A DNA stretch of 64,000 nt from Treponema sp. (lineage in GTDB: Bacteria; Spirochaetota; Spirochaetia; Treponematales; Treponemataceae): positions 1 through 64,000 of the forward strand of contig JAFSJW010000014.1 of assembly GCA_017449265.1 (NCBI GenBank), in the 5' to 3' direction. This document shows positions 7,475 through 17,316 of the stretch, piece by piece (positions within the stretch are counted from its first letter, which is position 1; the number at the start of each line of letters is the position of its first letter). Position numbers and translations under genes: made by a program. The notes below the pieces were generated by a model, which was given only the letters and a program-made list of their open reading frames with translations, was not told the DNA's origin and did no database searches.

Positions 7475-8623
7475 ATGTCAGATTTTACATTCAGAATTTC
7501 ACCGAATATCGTTTTGGGGTCTTATACAACAACAAGGCTTGGTTCATTTGCGTCCGAATATGGCTCTAAGTACATTCTTGTAGCTGATCCGATTCTTAAA
7601 GAATCTGGAAACTTGGAAAAAATAACGCAATCCCTTAAAGATAACAATGTAGAATTCTTTATTTTCGATGACCTTTCAAAATCAGTTGATTCACAGGTTC
7701 TTTCAAGGGCATTGGCTTTGTCAAAAGAATCTCATATCCACGGAGTAATTGGAGCGGGCGGCGGAAAGACGCTTAGTCTTGCCCGAATGTTGGCTGCTGT
7801 TTTCAATAACGAGAGTCAGGATTTGTATTCTGTTTTTGACAGTTGCGAGTCAAAGTCAGAGCCACTTCCGCTTATTGCTCTTCCTACAACGATGCGCGAG
7901 GCGTTCGTGTTTACTGATAAAGTTCCGATTGTTGATGCGCGCACATCAAAGCTCAAAATAATAAAAGTTCCTTCAAGTCTGAGCAAACTTGTGATTTTTG
8001 ACCCGAATATTGTATCAACTCTTAGTGACAATCAGCTTGAATCAATGACAATAGAAACTCTTTGTCTTGCTACAGAGTCGTATATTTCGCAGAAAGCTAA
8101 TTTTTTCAGCGATATGATTGCCGAAAAAGCAATTGAACTTCTTTCGCTTGCGAATGCGGAGGAAGATTCTTCTGTGACGACTCCGAAAGAAGAGCTTGTC
8201 GTTCAGGGCGGCTGTATGGCTTCGCTTGCGGTGGCTCTTACATCGCTCGGAACTGCATCGCTTTTGTCGCTTTGCGTAAACCCAAAGCAGAAAATTTCGC
8301 GCTCGCTCGTTACATCCGTTCTTTTCCCGTATGTAATAGAAGATTGTTCCAAATACAAGGTGGCAAAGCTGGCAAAAATTGCCCGTATTCTTAAAACTTG
8401 CGCCGATGATGCTTCTGATGAAGATGCGGCTCAGTCATTCGCAACTTATGTGCGGCAGAGAATCGCAAAAGCAAATCTTCCTGCCCGCCTTAAAGATTTG
8501 GGTCTTACGATTGAACAGATGGCACTCGCTTCCGAGGATGCGGCAAAACTTGATTTCATCAATACGCTTCCACGCAGCATGACCAGCGATGATTTGTTCG
8601 CGCTGATTAAGACCGCATACTGA
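7475..8623 (+). CDS. Iron-containing alcohol dehydrogenase family protein lacking metal ligands
   Basis: 382 aa, Fe-ADH-like over its whole length: GVIGAGGGKTLSLARM matches the GGGSxxDxAK nucleotide loop and LIALPTTMREAF the IPTT segment. The metal site is degraded: the usual DALTHAIESY is ETLCLATESY here (Asp to Glu, metal His to Leu), and the later region that normally holds two His has none (SLGTASLLSLCVNP, then SLVTSVLFPYVIED). It may be a pseudoenzyme or use another chemistry. Starts at ATG 7475 after AGGAAA. 11 bp separate it from the SpoU gene, so they are probably cotranscribed. Confidence 0.75.
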   Translation: MSDFTFRISPNIVLGSYTTTRLGSFASEYGSKYILVADPILKESGNLEKITQSLKDNNVEFFIFDDLSKSVDSQVLSRALALSKESHIHGVIGAGGGKTLSLARMLAAVFNNESQDLYSVFDSCESKSEPLPLIALPTTMREAFVFTDKVPIVDARTSKLKIIKVPSSLSKLVIFDPNIVSTLSDNQLESMTIETLCLATESYISQKANFFSDMIAEKAIELLSLANAEEDSSVTTPKEELVVQGGCMASLAVALTSLGTASLLSLCVNPKQKISRSLVTSVLFPYVIEDCSKYKVAKLAKIARILKTCADDASDEDAAQSFATYVRQRIAKANLPARLKDLGLTIEQMALASEDAAKLDFINTLPRSMTSDDLFALIKTAY

Positions 8624-8633
8624 TTTTTTCCCG

Positions 8634-9479
8634 ATGATTGAACCTGGAAAACTGAACACGCTCGAACCCGGACAGAAGCGGCGCAAACTTGCCCTTACAT
8701 TCGGAGCGTTGGAGCGTGACATCATCGGAATACCTGAGAAAGGAAACGAATACAATTTCAAGAATGTTCCGCGAGATGAATATATAAAACGGCTCGTGCG
8801 AATCGTGATTAGTGACCCTGAGATTTCGCCCGAAGCAAAGCGTCAGCTGGAAGTTGTTTTGGAGCAAGAGCCTCTTGACGAGAAGCGGGCTTGCAACTTG
8901 GCGCGGAATAATCTTCTTTCAATACTTGGGACTTTTCCTGCAGAGTGGGATTTTATTATTGCGCCCCACCCGAACCTTTCTGAGCAGGACGGCGTCGTTC
9001 AGAAACGCAACTTTTTCCCCGGAGTGTTCGTTTATGCGGAGGATATCCGTTCTCCGTTCAATCTAGGCTCTGTTTTCAGAACTGCCGAGGCAATGGGGGC
9101 GGAAAAAGTGCTGATTTCGCCGTTATGCGTAAATCCGGGGCATCCAAAGGCAATCAGAAGCGGAATGGGTTGCATCGAAACGCTTGGCTTTGAGAAAAAA
9201 TCTCTTGATGAGCTTGAGTTGTTCGCAAAAGAAAACTCACTTCCGATTTTTGTCCTTGAAACTGGTGGTACTCCAATCGAAGAATTTGATTTTCCGAAAA
9301 AAGGCATTTGCATTATCGGCTCGGAAGAGCTTGGAGTAAGTCCTTCTGCGCTGGAAAAAGCCACCTACGGAAGAGTTTCTATTCCTATGACTGGACTGAA
9401 AGCGTCCCTGAATGTGGGCGTGGCTTACGGAATATTGATGCAGAAATGGGTTGAGAGCTTAACGGAAAAAACCGTATAA
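8634..9479 (+). CDS. SpoU/TrmH-family RNA 2'-O-methyltransferase
   Basis: 281 aa. The C-terminal SPOUT domain has all three motifs: DIRSPFNLGSVFRTAEAMG, IGSEELGVSP and VSIPMTGLKASLNVGVAYGI, which build the knotted SAM site and carry the catalytic Arg and Asn. The N-terminal ~120 residues are a lineage-specific extension that may bind RNA. Whether the target is tRNA (Gm18-like) or rRNA cannot be told. 7 bp from the ABC-F gene. Confidence 0.88.
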   Translation: MIEPGKLNTLEPGQKRRKLALTFGALERDIIGIPEKGNEYNFKNVPRDEYIKRLVRIVISDPEISPEAKRQLEVVLEQEPLDEKRACNLARNNLLSILGTFPAEWDFIIAPHPNLSEQDGVVQKRNFFPGVFVYAEDIRSPFNLGSVFRTAEAMGAEKVLISPLCVNPGHPKAIRSGMGCIETLGFEKKSLDELELFAKENSLPIFVLETGGTPIEEFDFPKKGICIIGSEELGVSPSALEKATYGRVSIPMTGLKASLNVGVAYGILMQKWVESLTEKTV

Positions 9480-9486
9480 TCATTTT

Positions 9487-11418
9487 ATGAATCTTCTTTC
9501 TATTTCAAATGTCTCAAAAATGGGACGAGAAAAAAGCCTTTTTTCTAGCGTAACTTTCGGGCTTGACAGCGGAAACAAAGCTGCGATAATCGGAAAAAAC
9601 GGAAGCGGAAAATCGACGCTTCTTAACATAATTGCGGGCGTTTTGCAGCCGGACGAAGGAACAGTCGTCATCAATAAGTCCAGCGGTGTTTCGTATCTCA
9701 GCCAGAATCCGGAGTTCAATCCGGCGGACACAATAAGAGAACATATTTTCAAAAGCGACAGTCCCAAACTCAGATTGATTTTTGAGTACGAATCGTTGTG
9801 CGAGAAAATGGCGCAAGGATTATCCCAGTCCGACCAGAAGCGGTTCGATGAGCTTACGCTGAAAATGAATCAGGGCGATTTATGGAATTATGAGAGCCAG
9901 ATTCGCTCTATTCTGAGTACGCTTGGAATCAATGATATGAGCCGAAAGATGAGTTCTCTGAGCGGAGGAATGATAAAGAAAATCGCTCTTGCCCAGGTGC
10001 TTGTTGAAGATACTCAGCTTCTTCTTTTGGATGAGCCTACGAATCATCTTGATATTCAGACAATTTACTGGCTGGAAAAATTCTTGCGCGACACTAAGCG
10101 CAGCGTTCTTATGGTAACACACGACCGTTATTTTCTTGACGCTGTTTGCAATAATATTTATGAACTTGCGCGCGGAAAGATAAAGCTCTATGAGGGAAAT
10201 TACTCCAAGTATCTGGAGAAAAAGGAACTTGAGGCTGAAATTGAGGAAAATACTGAGCGCAGAATTGAGAGCGTCCTTCGGTTTGAGCGCGACTGGCTTA
10301 TGCGCGGTCCTTGTGCGCGTGGAACGAAAGCAAAGGCCCGTATTCAGCACGATATGCAGCTTATAAACAGGGAAAAATTCGCAAAGGACAAAGGTTTTCA
10401 GTTTGAGGTGGCAGGTCGGCGGCTTGGCGGAAAAATCCTTGAGCTGCACGGAATATCCAAGAATTTTCCCAAAGGTTTTGTAGATAGCACTCTGCCAGCT
10501 CATTCTGCAAGCCCGAACAATGGCCGGGGCGTTTCTCCTGTCTTGCGCGATTTTTCCTACACATTCTCAAAAGGCGAAAAAATCGGTATTTTTGGCGGGA
10601 ACGGAAGCGGAAAATCAACTCTCCTGAACATAATAACAGGTAATCTGGAGCCTGACTCAGGAAATGTGATAAAGGGCGAAAACACATTTTTCGGCTATTA
10701 TCAGCAGAATCCTGTGTTCAAGGATTTGAGCCTGACCGTGCTTGAGTACATTCAGGAGGCGGCTGAAAATATCACTATGAATGACGGAAAAACTTTGTCA
10801 GCGTCCTTGTTCCTGAACAGGTTCGGCTTTGAGGGAAAAATCCAACATTCAATGCTTTCTACATTGAGCGGCGGTGAGCGCAAGAGGGTGTTCCTTGTGC
10901 GCCTCCTTATCTCCAATCCGAATTTTCTCATTCTTGATGAGCCTACGAATGATTTTGATATTTTCACGATGAATATCCTTGAGGATTTTCTTTTGGGCTA
11001 CAAAGGCTGCCTTCTTGTGGTTAGCCATGATCGCTATTTTATGGATAAAATCGCCGACACGATGTTTATTCTGGAGGACGACGGCAGCGTTTCTGGCTTT
11101 GTCGGAAAATGTTCCGAGTATTTGCAGCTGAAAGAAGAGCTTGGCGCGGCTGAGGAAAAAAACCGTCCTGTAGTCAAGAAAGAGCCTGAGCGAACTGAAA
11201 AACACGCTAAAAAGAAGAGGTCATTCAACGAGCAGCGTGAATTTGAGAGCCTTGAAAGCGAAATAATGGAGCTTGAAGAAAAAAAATCGCTGCTTGAAGC
11301 TCAGATGTCAGACAGCGATTTTGCGGTGGTCCAGAAAGCGAGCGTTGAGTACCAGAGCGTTTCCGAAACGCTTGATGCAAAATACGCTCGCTGGGAAGAA
11401 CTTGCCGAGCTTGGCTAA
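9487..11418 (+). CDS. ABC-F ATPase, Uup-like
   Basis: 643 aa with two ABC cassettes and no membrane domain. Walker [10 protein letters not shown] at 36-44 and GGNGSGKST near 369; signatures [13 protein letters not shown] and [13 protein letters not shown]; Walker [13 protein letters not shown] and [11 protein letters not shown]. The second cassette and a charged C-terminal coiled coil (from about residue 575) are like Uup, which acts on ribosomes or branched DNA. Proteins of this family are translation factors rather than transporters. Its 3' end overlaps the convergent chemoreceptor by 4 bp. Confidence 0.88.
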   Translation: MNLLSISNVSKMGREKSLFSSVTFGLDSGNKAAIIGKNGSGKSTLLNIIAGVLQPDEGTVVINKSSGVSYLSQNPEFNPADTIREHIFKSDSPKLRLIFEYESLCEKMAQGLSQSDQKRFDELTLKMNQGDLWNYESQIRSILSTLGINDMSRKMSSLSGGMIKKIALAQVLVEDTQLLLLDEPTNHLDIQTIYWLEKFLRDTKRSVLMVTHDRYFLDAVCNNIYELARGKIKLYEGNYSKYLEKKELEAEIEENTERRIESVLRFERDWLMRGPCARGTKAKARIQHDMQLINREKFAKDKGFQFEVAGRRLGGKILELHGISKNFPKGFVDSTLPAHSASPNNGRGVSPVLRDFSYTFSKGEKIGIFGGNGSGKSTLLNIITGNLEPDSGNVIKGENTFFGYYQQNPVFKDLSLTVLEYIQEAAENITMNDGKTLSASLFLNRFGFEGKIQHSMLSTLSGGERKRVFLVRLLISNPNFLILDEPTNDFDIFTMNILEDFLLGYKGCLLVVSHDRYFMDKIADTMFILEDDGSVSGFVGKCSEYLQLKEELGAAEEKNRPVVKKEPERTEKHAKKKRSFNEQREFESLESEIMELEEKKSLLEAQMSDSDFAVVQKASVEYQSVSETLDAKYARWEELAELG

Positions 11419-13238
11419 ACCTTGTATGTTTCGACGAGTTTGCACACATTCTCGGAAAGAGATTTGTTCTCTTCCGATGTTACCGAAGACTCGTCGGCGA
11501 ACATTTTGATTTGCCTGAGGCGCGTTGAAGTATGACTTGTGCTTGCAAGAATGTCAGACGATGATGTTGAGATTTCTCCCATGCTCTCTGAGATTGCGTC
11601 CGTGTTCCTGCTCATTTTCTCAGTTGCATTTGCCATATCTGATGAAGCCGAATTCAGAACTCTCATCATATCAAGGATTTCTTTTGCTTCGGAAGCCTGC
11701 TCGTTCATTCCGTCCTGAATTTCCTGCACATACGACTGCAATGAGCTGACTTTGTTTCCAAGAATCTCGAATGCTCTTTCGCTGTTTTCAGAAGATGAAA
11801 CCATCTCACCGACGGCTTTTTCAATATCGGCGACGATGACTTTTATGGAAACGGTCTGATTGGCCGATGTTTCCGCAAGATTTCTGATTTCTTCGGCGAC
11901 TACGCTGAATCCGGCTCCGGCTTCTCCCGCATGGGCAGCCTCAATAGCCGCGTTCATGGCAAGAAGGTTTGTCTGGCTTGCAATGTTCGTTATGATTTTG
12001 TTCGCCTCAAAAAGATTCTTTGCCATTTCCTGAATTTTTCCGATTTGCTCTGACATTATTTTCTGATTTGAAAGATTTGACTTTGTTTCAGAAACAATCT
12101 CGCTGTACTCGGAACTTATGTGCCTGATTGTAGAGCCGGCTGTGCTGATGTTTGATGTAATTTGCTGGACAGAAGCTGACGAGTGATTTACGGCATCAAC
12201 CTGGTCGTTTACCTTGCCGCTGAATGTTGACAGCGAATTCCTGAAATTCTGTACTTCAGAACCGAGCCTTTTTACAAGCTCCGACTGATTTGATGCTTTA
12301 TGCTCGATAGTGCCTATATCGCCCTCAGCATCGCCCACCATGGTTGTCATCTTGTGGCTCTGGTCAAGTATTTGCGAGCTGTTGGAGGAAAGTTCGTTTA
12401 CGGAAGTTGATACTGTCTTTACGATTTCCTGCATGGTATCCATTACAAGATTGCACGCCCCCGCAAGCTCGGTGATTTCATTTTTTCCGTTCGTTGGGAT
12501 TCGTGCCGTAAGGTCGCTTCCTCCGCCTGCAATTTCTTTCATTTTTGCGACGACATTGTTTATCTGCTTGAAGAAAATCAGTATTATGAGCGTGAACAAA
12601 GTAACGGCGATTACAGTCCCAATCAAGGCAAAAATGAGCATATCCATTGATTTTGATTCTATTTTCTGGATTAGCTCCATAACCTCAAAGTCCGCGCCAA
12701 TAAAACCAATCGCTTTTCCGTTGTTGTCCGAGAGCGGGAAATACACGGTGGTCATATACCCCCATTCTTCCTGCTTTTCGATTTTGGAATGTACGATTTT
12801 TCTGTTCTTCATACAATCAAAAGGATATGAACCGTAACTTTCGATGTCCTCGACGGTGCCAATGGGGGAAAACTCATCGTTGCGCATACTTATAGGCATA
12901 CTTCCGTCAACAACATAGATAAATTGGGTTCCTTCTTTTTGAACCATCGTGTAAAGAAATTTGCAGCCGAACAAATCTTTTATCTCATACAAGGCTTCGT
13001 TCAGAGTCTTGTAATATGGATCATTCTCGTCCAGAGATTTTGCGAGCCGCAAAAAATCATTCATTGAAATTTTGTCAAATGCTTTTGTTACGGCCGTTTT
13101 TCCAACTGCAGAGAATGAAGAAATTGCTGCATCTCGTATTCCCATTATTCCTGTTATGGCAACGATTCCACTTACAAAAATAACGAATACGATATTAAAG
13201 AATATGAATCTTATCTTGTAACTTGAAAAGATTTTCAC
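11415..13238 (-). CDS. Methyl-accepting chemotaxis protein (single periplasmic domain)
   Basis: 607 aa. TM1 at ~7-29, a periplasmic domain of ~165 residues with a single-cache-like ending ([25 protein letters not shown]), TM2 at ~199-222, a HAMP-like linker ([11 protein letters not shown]), then the cytoplasmic signalling helix pair with the conserved hairpin [20 protein letters not shown]. Senses a small periplasmic ligand and controls CheA; ligand unknown. The end lacks an NWETF-type tether. The start is ATG 13238 with little Shine-Dalgarno. Confidence 0.9.
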   Translation of the reverse strand: MKIFSSYKIRFIFFNIVFVIFVSGIVAITGIMGIRDAAISSFSAVGKTAVTKAFDKISMNDFLRLAKSLDENDPYYKTLNEALYEIKDLFGCKFLYTMVQKEGTQFIYVVDGSMPISMRNDEFSPIGTVEDIESYGSYPFDCMKNRKIVHSKIEKQEEWGYMTTVYFPLSDNNGKAIGFIGADFEVMELIQKIESKSMDMLIFALIGTVIAVTLFTLIILIFFKQINNVVAKMKEIAGGGSDLTARIPTNGKNEITELAGACNLVMDTMQEIVKTVSTSVNELSSNSSQILDQSHKMTTMVGDAEGDIGTIEHKASNQSELVKRLGSEVQNFRNSLSTFSGKVNDQVDAVNHSSASVQQITSNISTAGSTIRHISSEYSEIVSETKSNLSNQKIMSEQIGKIQEMAKNLFEANKIITNIASQTNLLAMNAAIEAAHAGEAGAGFSVVAEEIRNLAETSANQTVSIKVIVADIEKAVGEMVSSSENSERAFEILGNKVSSLQSYVQEIQDGMNEQASEAKEILDMMRVLNSASSDMANATEKMSRNTDAISESMGEISTSSSDILASTSHTSTRLRQIKMFADESSVTSEENKSLSENVCKLVETYKV

Positions 13239-13356
13239 AAAAAAACCCCTATATACGATTTTAGATTATAAAAAGCAAAAAAACAACAAATATCGAAATT
13301 ACCGCATTTCTTTTTTTGAAATGTTCAGCTATTATATTTTGACAAAGGAAAATTTT

Positions 13357-13689
13357 ATGAAATCTGTTATTAAAGTTATTTTTTTAGTTTTGCTTGCTTT
13401 TTCAGCAGTCTTTCAGTGCTTTTCTTATGGCGGGAAAGCTCCGCAGGTTATAACCGGGCACATAAAATATTACGGCAATTCGCCGTTTGAATTCGCAGGA
13501 TTTGAAACCGAAGATGGCTATTTGTACACTATTGAAATTGATAAAAATTCTGATTTTTTATTGGCGGACATAGAAAAAGAAACTGGGTACAGGCTTGAGC
13601 TTACGGGCAAAATAGACAAATCGCACAGAAATGGTCCGAATGTCTTGAAAGACGGTGTTTTTATCGTAAGCGACTGGAAAAAACTGTAA
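13357..13689 (+). CDS. Small exported protein, possibly OB-fold
   Basis: 110 aa from ATG 13357 (AAAGGAAAA upstream; an earlier in-frame start at 13321 lacks one). Signal peptide with hydrophobic core VIFLVLLAFSAVFQC. It may be a lipoprotein if cleaved at that Cys, otherwise secreted after CFSYG. The mature part, ITGHIKYYG...LYTIEID...GYRLELTGKID, alternates like a bacterial OB-fold (BOF-type). Function unknown. Convergent with the next chemoreceptor. Confidence 0.65.
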   Translation: MKSVIKVIFLVLLAFSAVFQCFSYGGKAPQVITGHIKYYGNSPFEFAGFETEDGYLYTIEIDKNSDFLLADIEKETGYRLELTGKIDKSHRNGPNVLKDGVFIVSDWKKL

Positions 13690-13708
13690 CAGTTTCTCTG
13701 CAAGAATT

Positions 13709-13747
13709 GAGATTGCGGAATATCGCTGCCCGAAACTCCGCAATCTC
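13709..13747. terminator. Bidirectional terminator hairpin
   Basis: GAGATTGCGGA / TCCGCAATCTC, 11-bp stem between two convergent genes. T-runs are weak on both sides. Confidence 0.65.
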
Positions 13748-13759
13748 TAACTGCGCTTT

Positions 13760-15910
13760 TTAGACCTTGAACTGATCAATCTGCATACTGATATGCTCAA
13801 TTGAGGATTGAACCTGAGGCGCAATTTCGTTCAGTTCAGTTCCTGACTTGTTGATTTTATCTGCTCCAGAGATTATTTTCTCCATGTTTTCTTTCATGGA
13901 TTCTGTTGCATTCTGCAAATTTTTGATTTCGTCCAGAATCGATTTGTTTCCGATAGCCATCTCATGGCTTGCCGCGCGAACTTCGCTCGTCGCATCATTC
14001 ATAACATGGAGAGCGTCTCCAATCTGTTTGGAGCCTGAATTCTGCTCGTCCATTGCGCTGCGAATCTGTCGCACGATGTCGTTTGTGGTATCAATTAGGT
14101 CTGAGACCTGACTTAATGCAGAAGAAGCCTCGTTTGAAGCCGCGACGACATCGGACACTGATTTTACAATCTGAGAAAGCTGCTCGCTGATTTTGTTCGA
14201 TTCGTGCTGGGAGCTTTCTGAGAGCTTACGGATTTCATCGGCAACGACGCTGAATCCCTTGCCTGAGTCGCCTGCGTGGGCGGCTTCGATTGCTGCGTTC
14301 ATAGCAAGGAGGTTCGTCTGAGAGGCGATTTTTGAGATTATGCGGTTTGCGCCTTGCAGAGCCGCCGATTGTGTTTCAATCTCCCGGATTTTGTTGCTTA
14401 CGATATTTTGCTTTGCAACGCCGCCCTGAGTTTTGTTCAGAAGGTCGTCAAAAGATTTTACCATTTGTTCCACAGAATTGTTTACGGAAGAAATGTTTCC
14501 TATCATCTGCTCTACCGCGCTTGAAGCCTGCTCCACGCCGTCCGCCTGAGTTTCAATCATCTGCTCAAGAGAATCTATGCTTGAAGAAACTTCTGTTACG
14601 GAGCGGGCCGTAAGATTTACGCTGCTTCTTTGGCTGGAAATCTGCTGGCGCATTTCCTCAATGTTTGAGTAGACGGTGGAAATAGAATTCGCCGTTTCAA
14701 CTGCATTCTCGCTCATGTTCATTCCTACGGATGAGAGGGCATTTTTTGAATTCTTGATATCTGAGATGATGCCTTGCAGTTTTTCGCCGAATTTATTGAA
14801 ACCTTTTACGACTTCTCCGATTTCATCGTTACTGTTGATGGGAATGCGCTTCGTTAAATCTGCGTTTCCAGTGGCAATATCGTTTATTGCCGATTTGACT
14901 TTATCAAGCGGCTTTATTGAGCGCGCGATTGCGAGTCCGACGATGAATACGGCAAAAATTGTAAGGAGCAGAACATAAATTATGATTCGGTTCTGCAAGA
15001 CGTTTATATCAGCCTGAAAGTCACTGTACGGAATTTCGTTCATTGCAATCCAGTTTGTTTCTGGAACTCTTTCAAAGGCCAGGATATATTTTTTCTTGTC
15101 TCTGGAATATTTCACGCATCCGCTCTCTCGGGTCTTTACTTGCTCCAAAGCTTCGATATAACTTTGGCTTTTTGATGATGCCGCATTGGTAAAAATGTTT
15201 TCCGTTCCGAATTCCTCTAGTTTTGCGTCTTGTGCGATAAGATTTTCTGCGGCAATGATGATACCCTGCGAGTGGATTTCTGAGTAAGCCTCATTCGCTC
15301 CGCCAGTTCCATTGTTCATTGTGATAAGGAAAGAAGGTCTGTCGTTTCCTGACTTGTGGTTCGTCGTCAGCTGGCATATTTTTCTGGCTTCAACGACGCA
15401 GAAAATTACATTGACAACATTGTTGTTGTTGTCAAAAACAGGAACTGAGTAAAAGACGGAAGGCTCGTTCGTGACTTTGTTGATGTACGGGTCCGTGAGG
15501 TATTTTTTTGCATTGAGGTAAGGACTTTTGAAATAATTTCTTTCGCTGAACGAAACCATTTTTGCTCCGTTGTGAATCCATGCGGAGCCGTTCTTGTCAA
15601 GGATGCAGACATCGATGTAGTTCTTGTCAAGACTAGTTGAGCCGAAGATTATGTGCGTCTTTTCAAGGAGGTCTACATTTGAGTCCCTGATTTCGGGCAA
15701 TGCCGCGAAAGTCTCAAGCATTTTGAATTCCCTGTCGTTGAAGTCTTTTATTGAGTCGGCAGTTGCATGAACGGATTCAACGAGGGCTTTTGTCATTTCT
15801 TTCTCAAGGCTTGCCTTGGAGCTTCTTATAGAAATAAATGCTATAGAAGCGAACGAAAGAACCATAATTATAAGCATGATCAAACTGATTCGGAATTTTA
15901 AACTTCTCAT
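13760..15910 (-). CDS. Methyl-accepting chemotaxis protein with dCache sensor
   Basis: 716 aa from ATG 15910. TM1 near 7-27, a periplasmic double-Cache domain of ~280 residues ([18 protein letters not shown], then [13 protein letters not shown] and [18 protein letters not shown] in the ligand-binding Cache part), TM2 near 310-330, HAMP ([13 protein letters not shown]), and the signalling hairpin [19 protein letters not shown]. dCache_1 receptors bind amino acids, purines or other small molecules. A TTG at 15919 extends the frame by 3 codons but overlaps a perfect TATAAT on this strand (15924-15919), so ATG 15910 is preferred; no Shine-Dalgarno is visible. Confidence 0.9.
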   Translation of the reverse strand: MRSLKFRISLIMLIIMVLSFASIAFISIRSSKASLEKEMTKALVESVHATADSIKDFNDREFKMLETFAALPEIRDSNVDLLEKTHIIFGSTSLDKNYIDVCILDKNGSAWIHNGAKMVSFSERNYFKSPYLNAKKYLTDPYINKVTNEPSVFYSVPVFDNNNNVVNVIFCVVEARKICQLTTNHKSGNDRPSFLITMNNGTGGANEAYSEIHSQGIIIAAENLIAQDAKLEEFGTENIFTNAASSKSQSYIEALEQVKTRESGCVKYSRDKKKYILAFERVPETNWIAMNEIPYSDFQADINVLQNRIIIYVLLLTIFAVFIVGLAIARSIKPLDKVKSAINDIATGNADLTKRIPINSNDEIGEVVKGFNKFGEKLQGIISDIKNSKNALSSVGMNMSENAVETANSISTVYSNIEEMRQQISSQRSSVNLTARSVTEVSSSIDSLEQMIETQADGVEQASSAVEQMIGNISSVNNSVEQMVKSFDDLLNKTQGGVAKQNIVSNKIREIETQSAALQGANRIISKIASQTNLLAMNAAIEAAHAGDSGKGFSVVADEIRKLSESSQHESNKISEQLSQIVKSVSDVVAASNEASSALSQVSDLIDTTNDIVRQIRSAMDEQNSGSKQIGDALHVMNDATSEVRAASHEMAIGNKSILDEIKNLQNATESMKENMEKIISGADKINKSGTELNEIAPQVQSSIEHISMQIDQFKV

Positions 15911-15969
15911 ATTTTTCAATTATAGAATGTTTTAAGTATAAGTAAAGCAGAATTTATCTTTACGGAATA

Positions 15970-16040
15970 CTAGGTAGTCGCATTCTTGCAGTCATGCAAA
16001 TATTCTTCAGAGAGCGAACGCGCTTTCTCGAACAGGTGTT
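15970..16040 (-). pseudogene. Second, diverged copy of the amidohydrolase 3' end
   Basis: Positions 15988-16039 match 16603-16653 (the end of the amidohydrolase gene) at roughly nine bases in ten. In frame it encodes HLFEKARSLSEEYLHDC and then its own stop (TAG at 15972-15970). The YgiT-type gene reads through most of it in another frame. Confidence 0.75.
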
Positions 16041-16258
16041 TTGTATTCGATGATTGCGACTTCTTGCCCAGACGAAAAGCATTTTTCCGCGCGTTCATAG
16101 ACATCTTGTGCAGTAGGTTCGTCAAGGTAGTATTCACCGCAATCGTCACAGACTTTTGCTGGTACAGAGCGAAAAATCACCGTCGCGCTTCCGCGCGTCA
16201 AAACAACCTGTGTGAATCCTTCTTTCATTTCTCCAAATTTGCAAATCGGGCATTTCAT
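16007..16258 (-). CDS. YgiT-type zinc-finger antitoxin (MqsA-like)
   Basis: 83 aa from ATG 16258, with a strong GGAGGA upstream. The N-terminal zinc finger MKCPICKFGEM and the second pair KVCDDCGEYYLDEPTAQDV are the signature of YgiT-type antitoxins, which pair with small RNase-like toxins. The usual C-terminal XRE domain of MqsA is absent. The last ~12 residues are encoded by the duplicated amidohydrolase 3' end, so the natural C-terminus may have been replaced. Confidence 0.85.
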   Translation of the reverse strand: MKCPICKFGEMKEGFTQVVLTRGSATVIFRSVPAKVCDDCGEYYLDEPTAQDVYERAEKCFSSGQEVAIIEYKTPVRESAFAL

Positions 16259-16259
16259 G

Positions 16260-16535
16260 TTATATCCTCCTCTCTGTAAAATCAGAAGTCCATCGCAGGG
16301 CATCCGGCTCATAGACTGTAATCACATATTCCGTGTCGTCAGTGGAATTATATGCCGACACGACATGAACTGGTCTGTTCCCGCTGTATCCGAGAATGAG
16401 TCTGCTTGGGTATGGCGTGTCATCGGGATATTCTTTTATCACCAAGCCGTTTTCTATGACGGATTTTATCTCATCTGGAGAAAATCTTCGTTCCGCCATT
16501 CGTCTGAAAACATGCCCAGAAAAAAAATAGTTCAC
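16260..16535 (-). CDS. DUF4258 toxin partner
   Basis: 91 aa from GTG 16535, eight bases after AGAGG; a GTG at 16544 adds three residues but overlaps that site. GHVFRRMAERRFSPDEI, NGLVIKEYPDDTPYPSRL and VHVVSAYN...YVITVYEPD are typical of DUF4258, a BECR-type fold found beside YgiT-type antitoxins. The toxin gene comes first and its stop is 1 bp from the antitoxin start, the usual order for such pairs. Toxicity is inferred from the family. Confidence 0.82.
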   Translation of the reverse strand: MNYFFSGHVFRRMAERRFSPDEIKSVIENGLVIKEYPDDTPYPSRLILGYSGNRPVHVVSAYNSTDDTEYVITVYEPDALRWTSDFTERRI

Positions 16536-16581
16536 CAAAAACACCTCTGCTACAAGATTTTCATACAGTATAACACAATTT

Positions 16582-17316
16582 CTAGAAAAATTTCAGATTT
16601 CCGCAGTCATGCAAATATTCTTCTTCAAGCGACCACGCTTTCTCGAACAGGTGTGTGTTCCAGTAGTGGCTCACGGGAAAATCAGAGCCGAAAAGGATTT
16701 TGGACTTGTCGCGCACTTTTTCCATGAGAAGCGACAGGTTTTTTTCCTCAATGCAGGCCGTGTCACAGAAAACATTCGGAAGTTCGTTCACAAGACGCGC
16801 GGTCTCTGCGACAGGATTTGAGTGCGCTAAGATTATGCGCGCGCCCGGGTACTCGCGGAAAAACGGCTCGAATCTGGAAGGCAGGTCGCATTTTTGCGGA
16901 CCGCAGTGAATCAGGACGGATTTCTTGTTGTCGTCTGCCCAGCGGAAAATCTGGTGCAGTGCTTTTTTGTGCGCGGGCTTTTCCTCGTCCCAGACTTGCC
17001 CTGCAGGATGCAGCTTTACACCGCAATAGTCGAATGCACCAGCCGCGCTTTCGGCGGAGATTCCCTGCTCGGCATAGCGCGGAATGAACCAAAGATACGG
17101 GCGCGCGGTCAGGATTTTTGACTCAAATTTCTGGGCGTAGGAAATCTCCTCCTCCACGCCCGAAAGCTCCGCATCGTCGCGGCAGCTGGAGGTTGACGAG
17201 TAATGCACTTCCGTAATCCCAGTTCTGGGCGACAAGGATTCTATGACTTGGAACAGCTCAAGCGCGTCATAGTAGACCTCGTTGAACTGCCCGATGTGAA
17301 GATGGTGGTCGGTCAT
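16582..17316 (-). CDS. Amidohydrolase-family metal-dependent hydrolase
   Basis: 244 aa, amidohydrolase-2-like TIM barrel. Metal-ligand motifs: DHHLHIGQF at the N-terminus, GVKLHPAGQ, SVLIHCGP, ARIILAHSNP and ILFGSDFPVSH. Substrate unknown. Short for the family (usually 260-300 aa) but all metal sites are present. It overlaps the upstream channel gene by 4 bp (ATGA), so the two are cotranslated. Its 3' end is duplicated at 15970-16040 on the far side of the DUF4258/YgiT pair. Confidence 0.82.
   Translation of the reverse strand: MTDHHLHIGQFNEVYYDALELFQVIESLSPRTGITEVHYSSTSSCRDDAELSGVEEEISYAQKFESKILTARPYLWFIPRYAEQGISAESAAGAFDYCGVKLHPAGQVWDEEKPAHKKALHQIFRWADDNKKSVLIHCGPQKCDLPSRFEPFFREYPGARIILAHSNPVAETARLVNELPNVFCDTACIEEKNLSLLMEKVRDKSKILFGSDFPVSHYWNTHLFEKAWSLEEEYLHDCGNLKFF

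Noticed and set aside
9880..10503. 207-codon antisense frame in the ABC-F gene
   Set aside because: Shadow of a well-conserved gene; composition unlike protein.
13321..13356. N-terminal extension of the small exported protein
   Set aside because: It would bury the signal peptide; the SD supports 13357.
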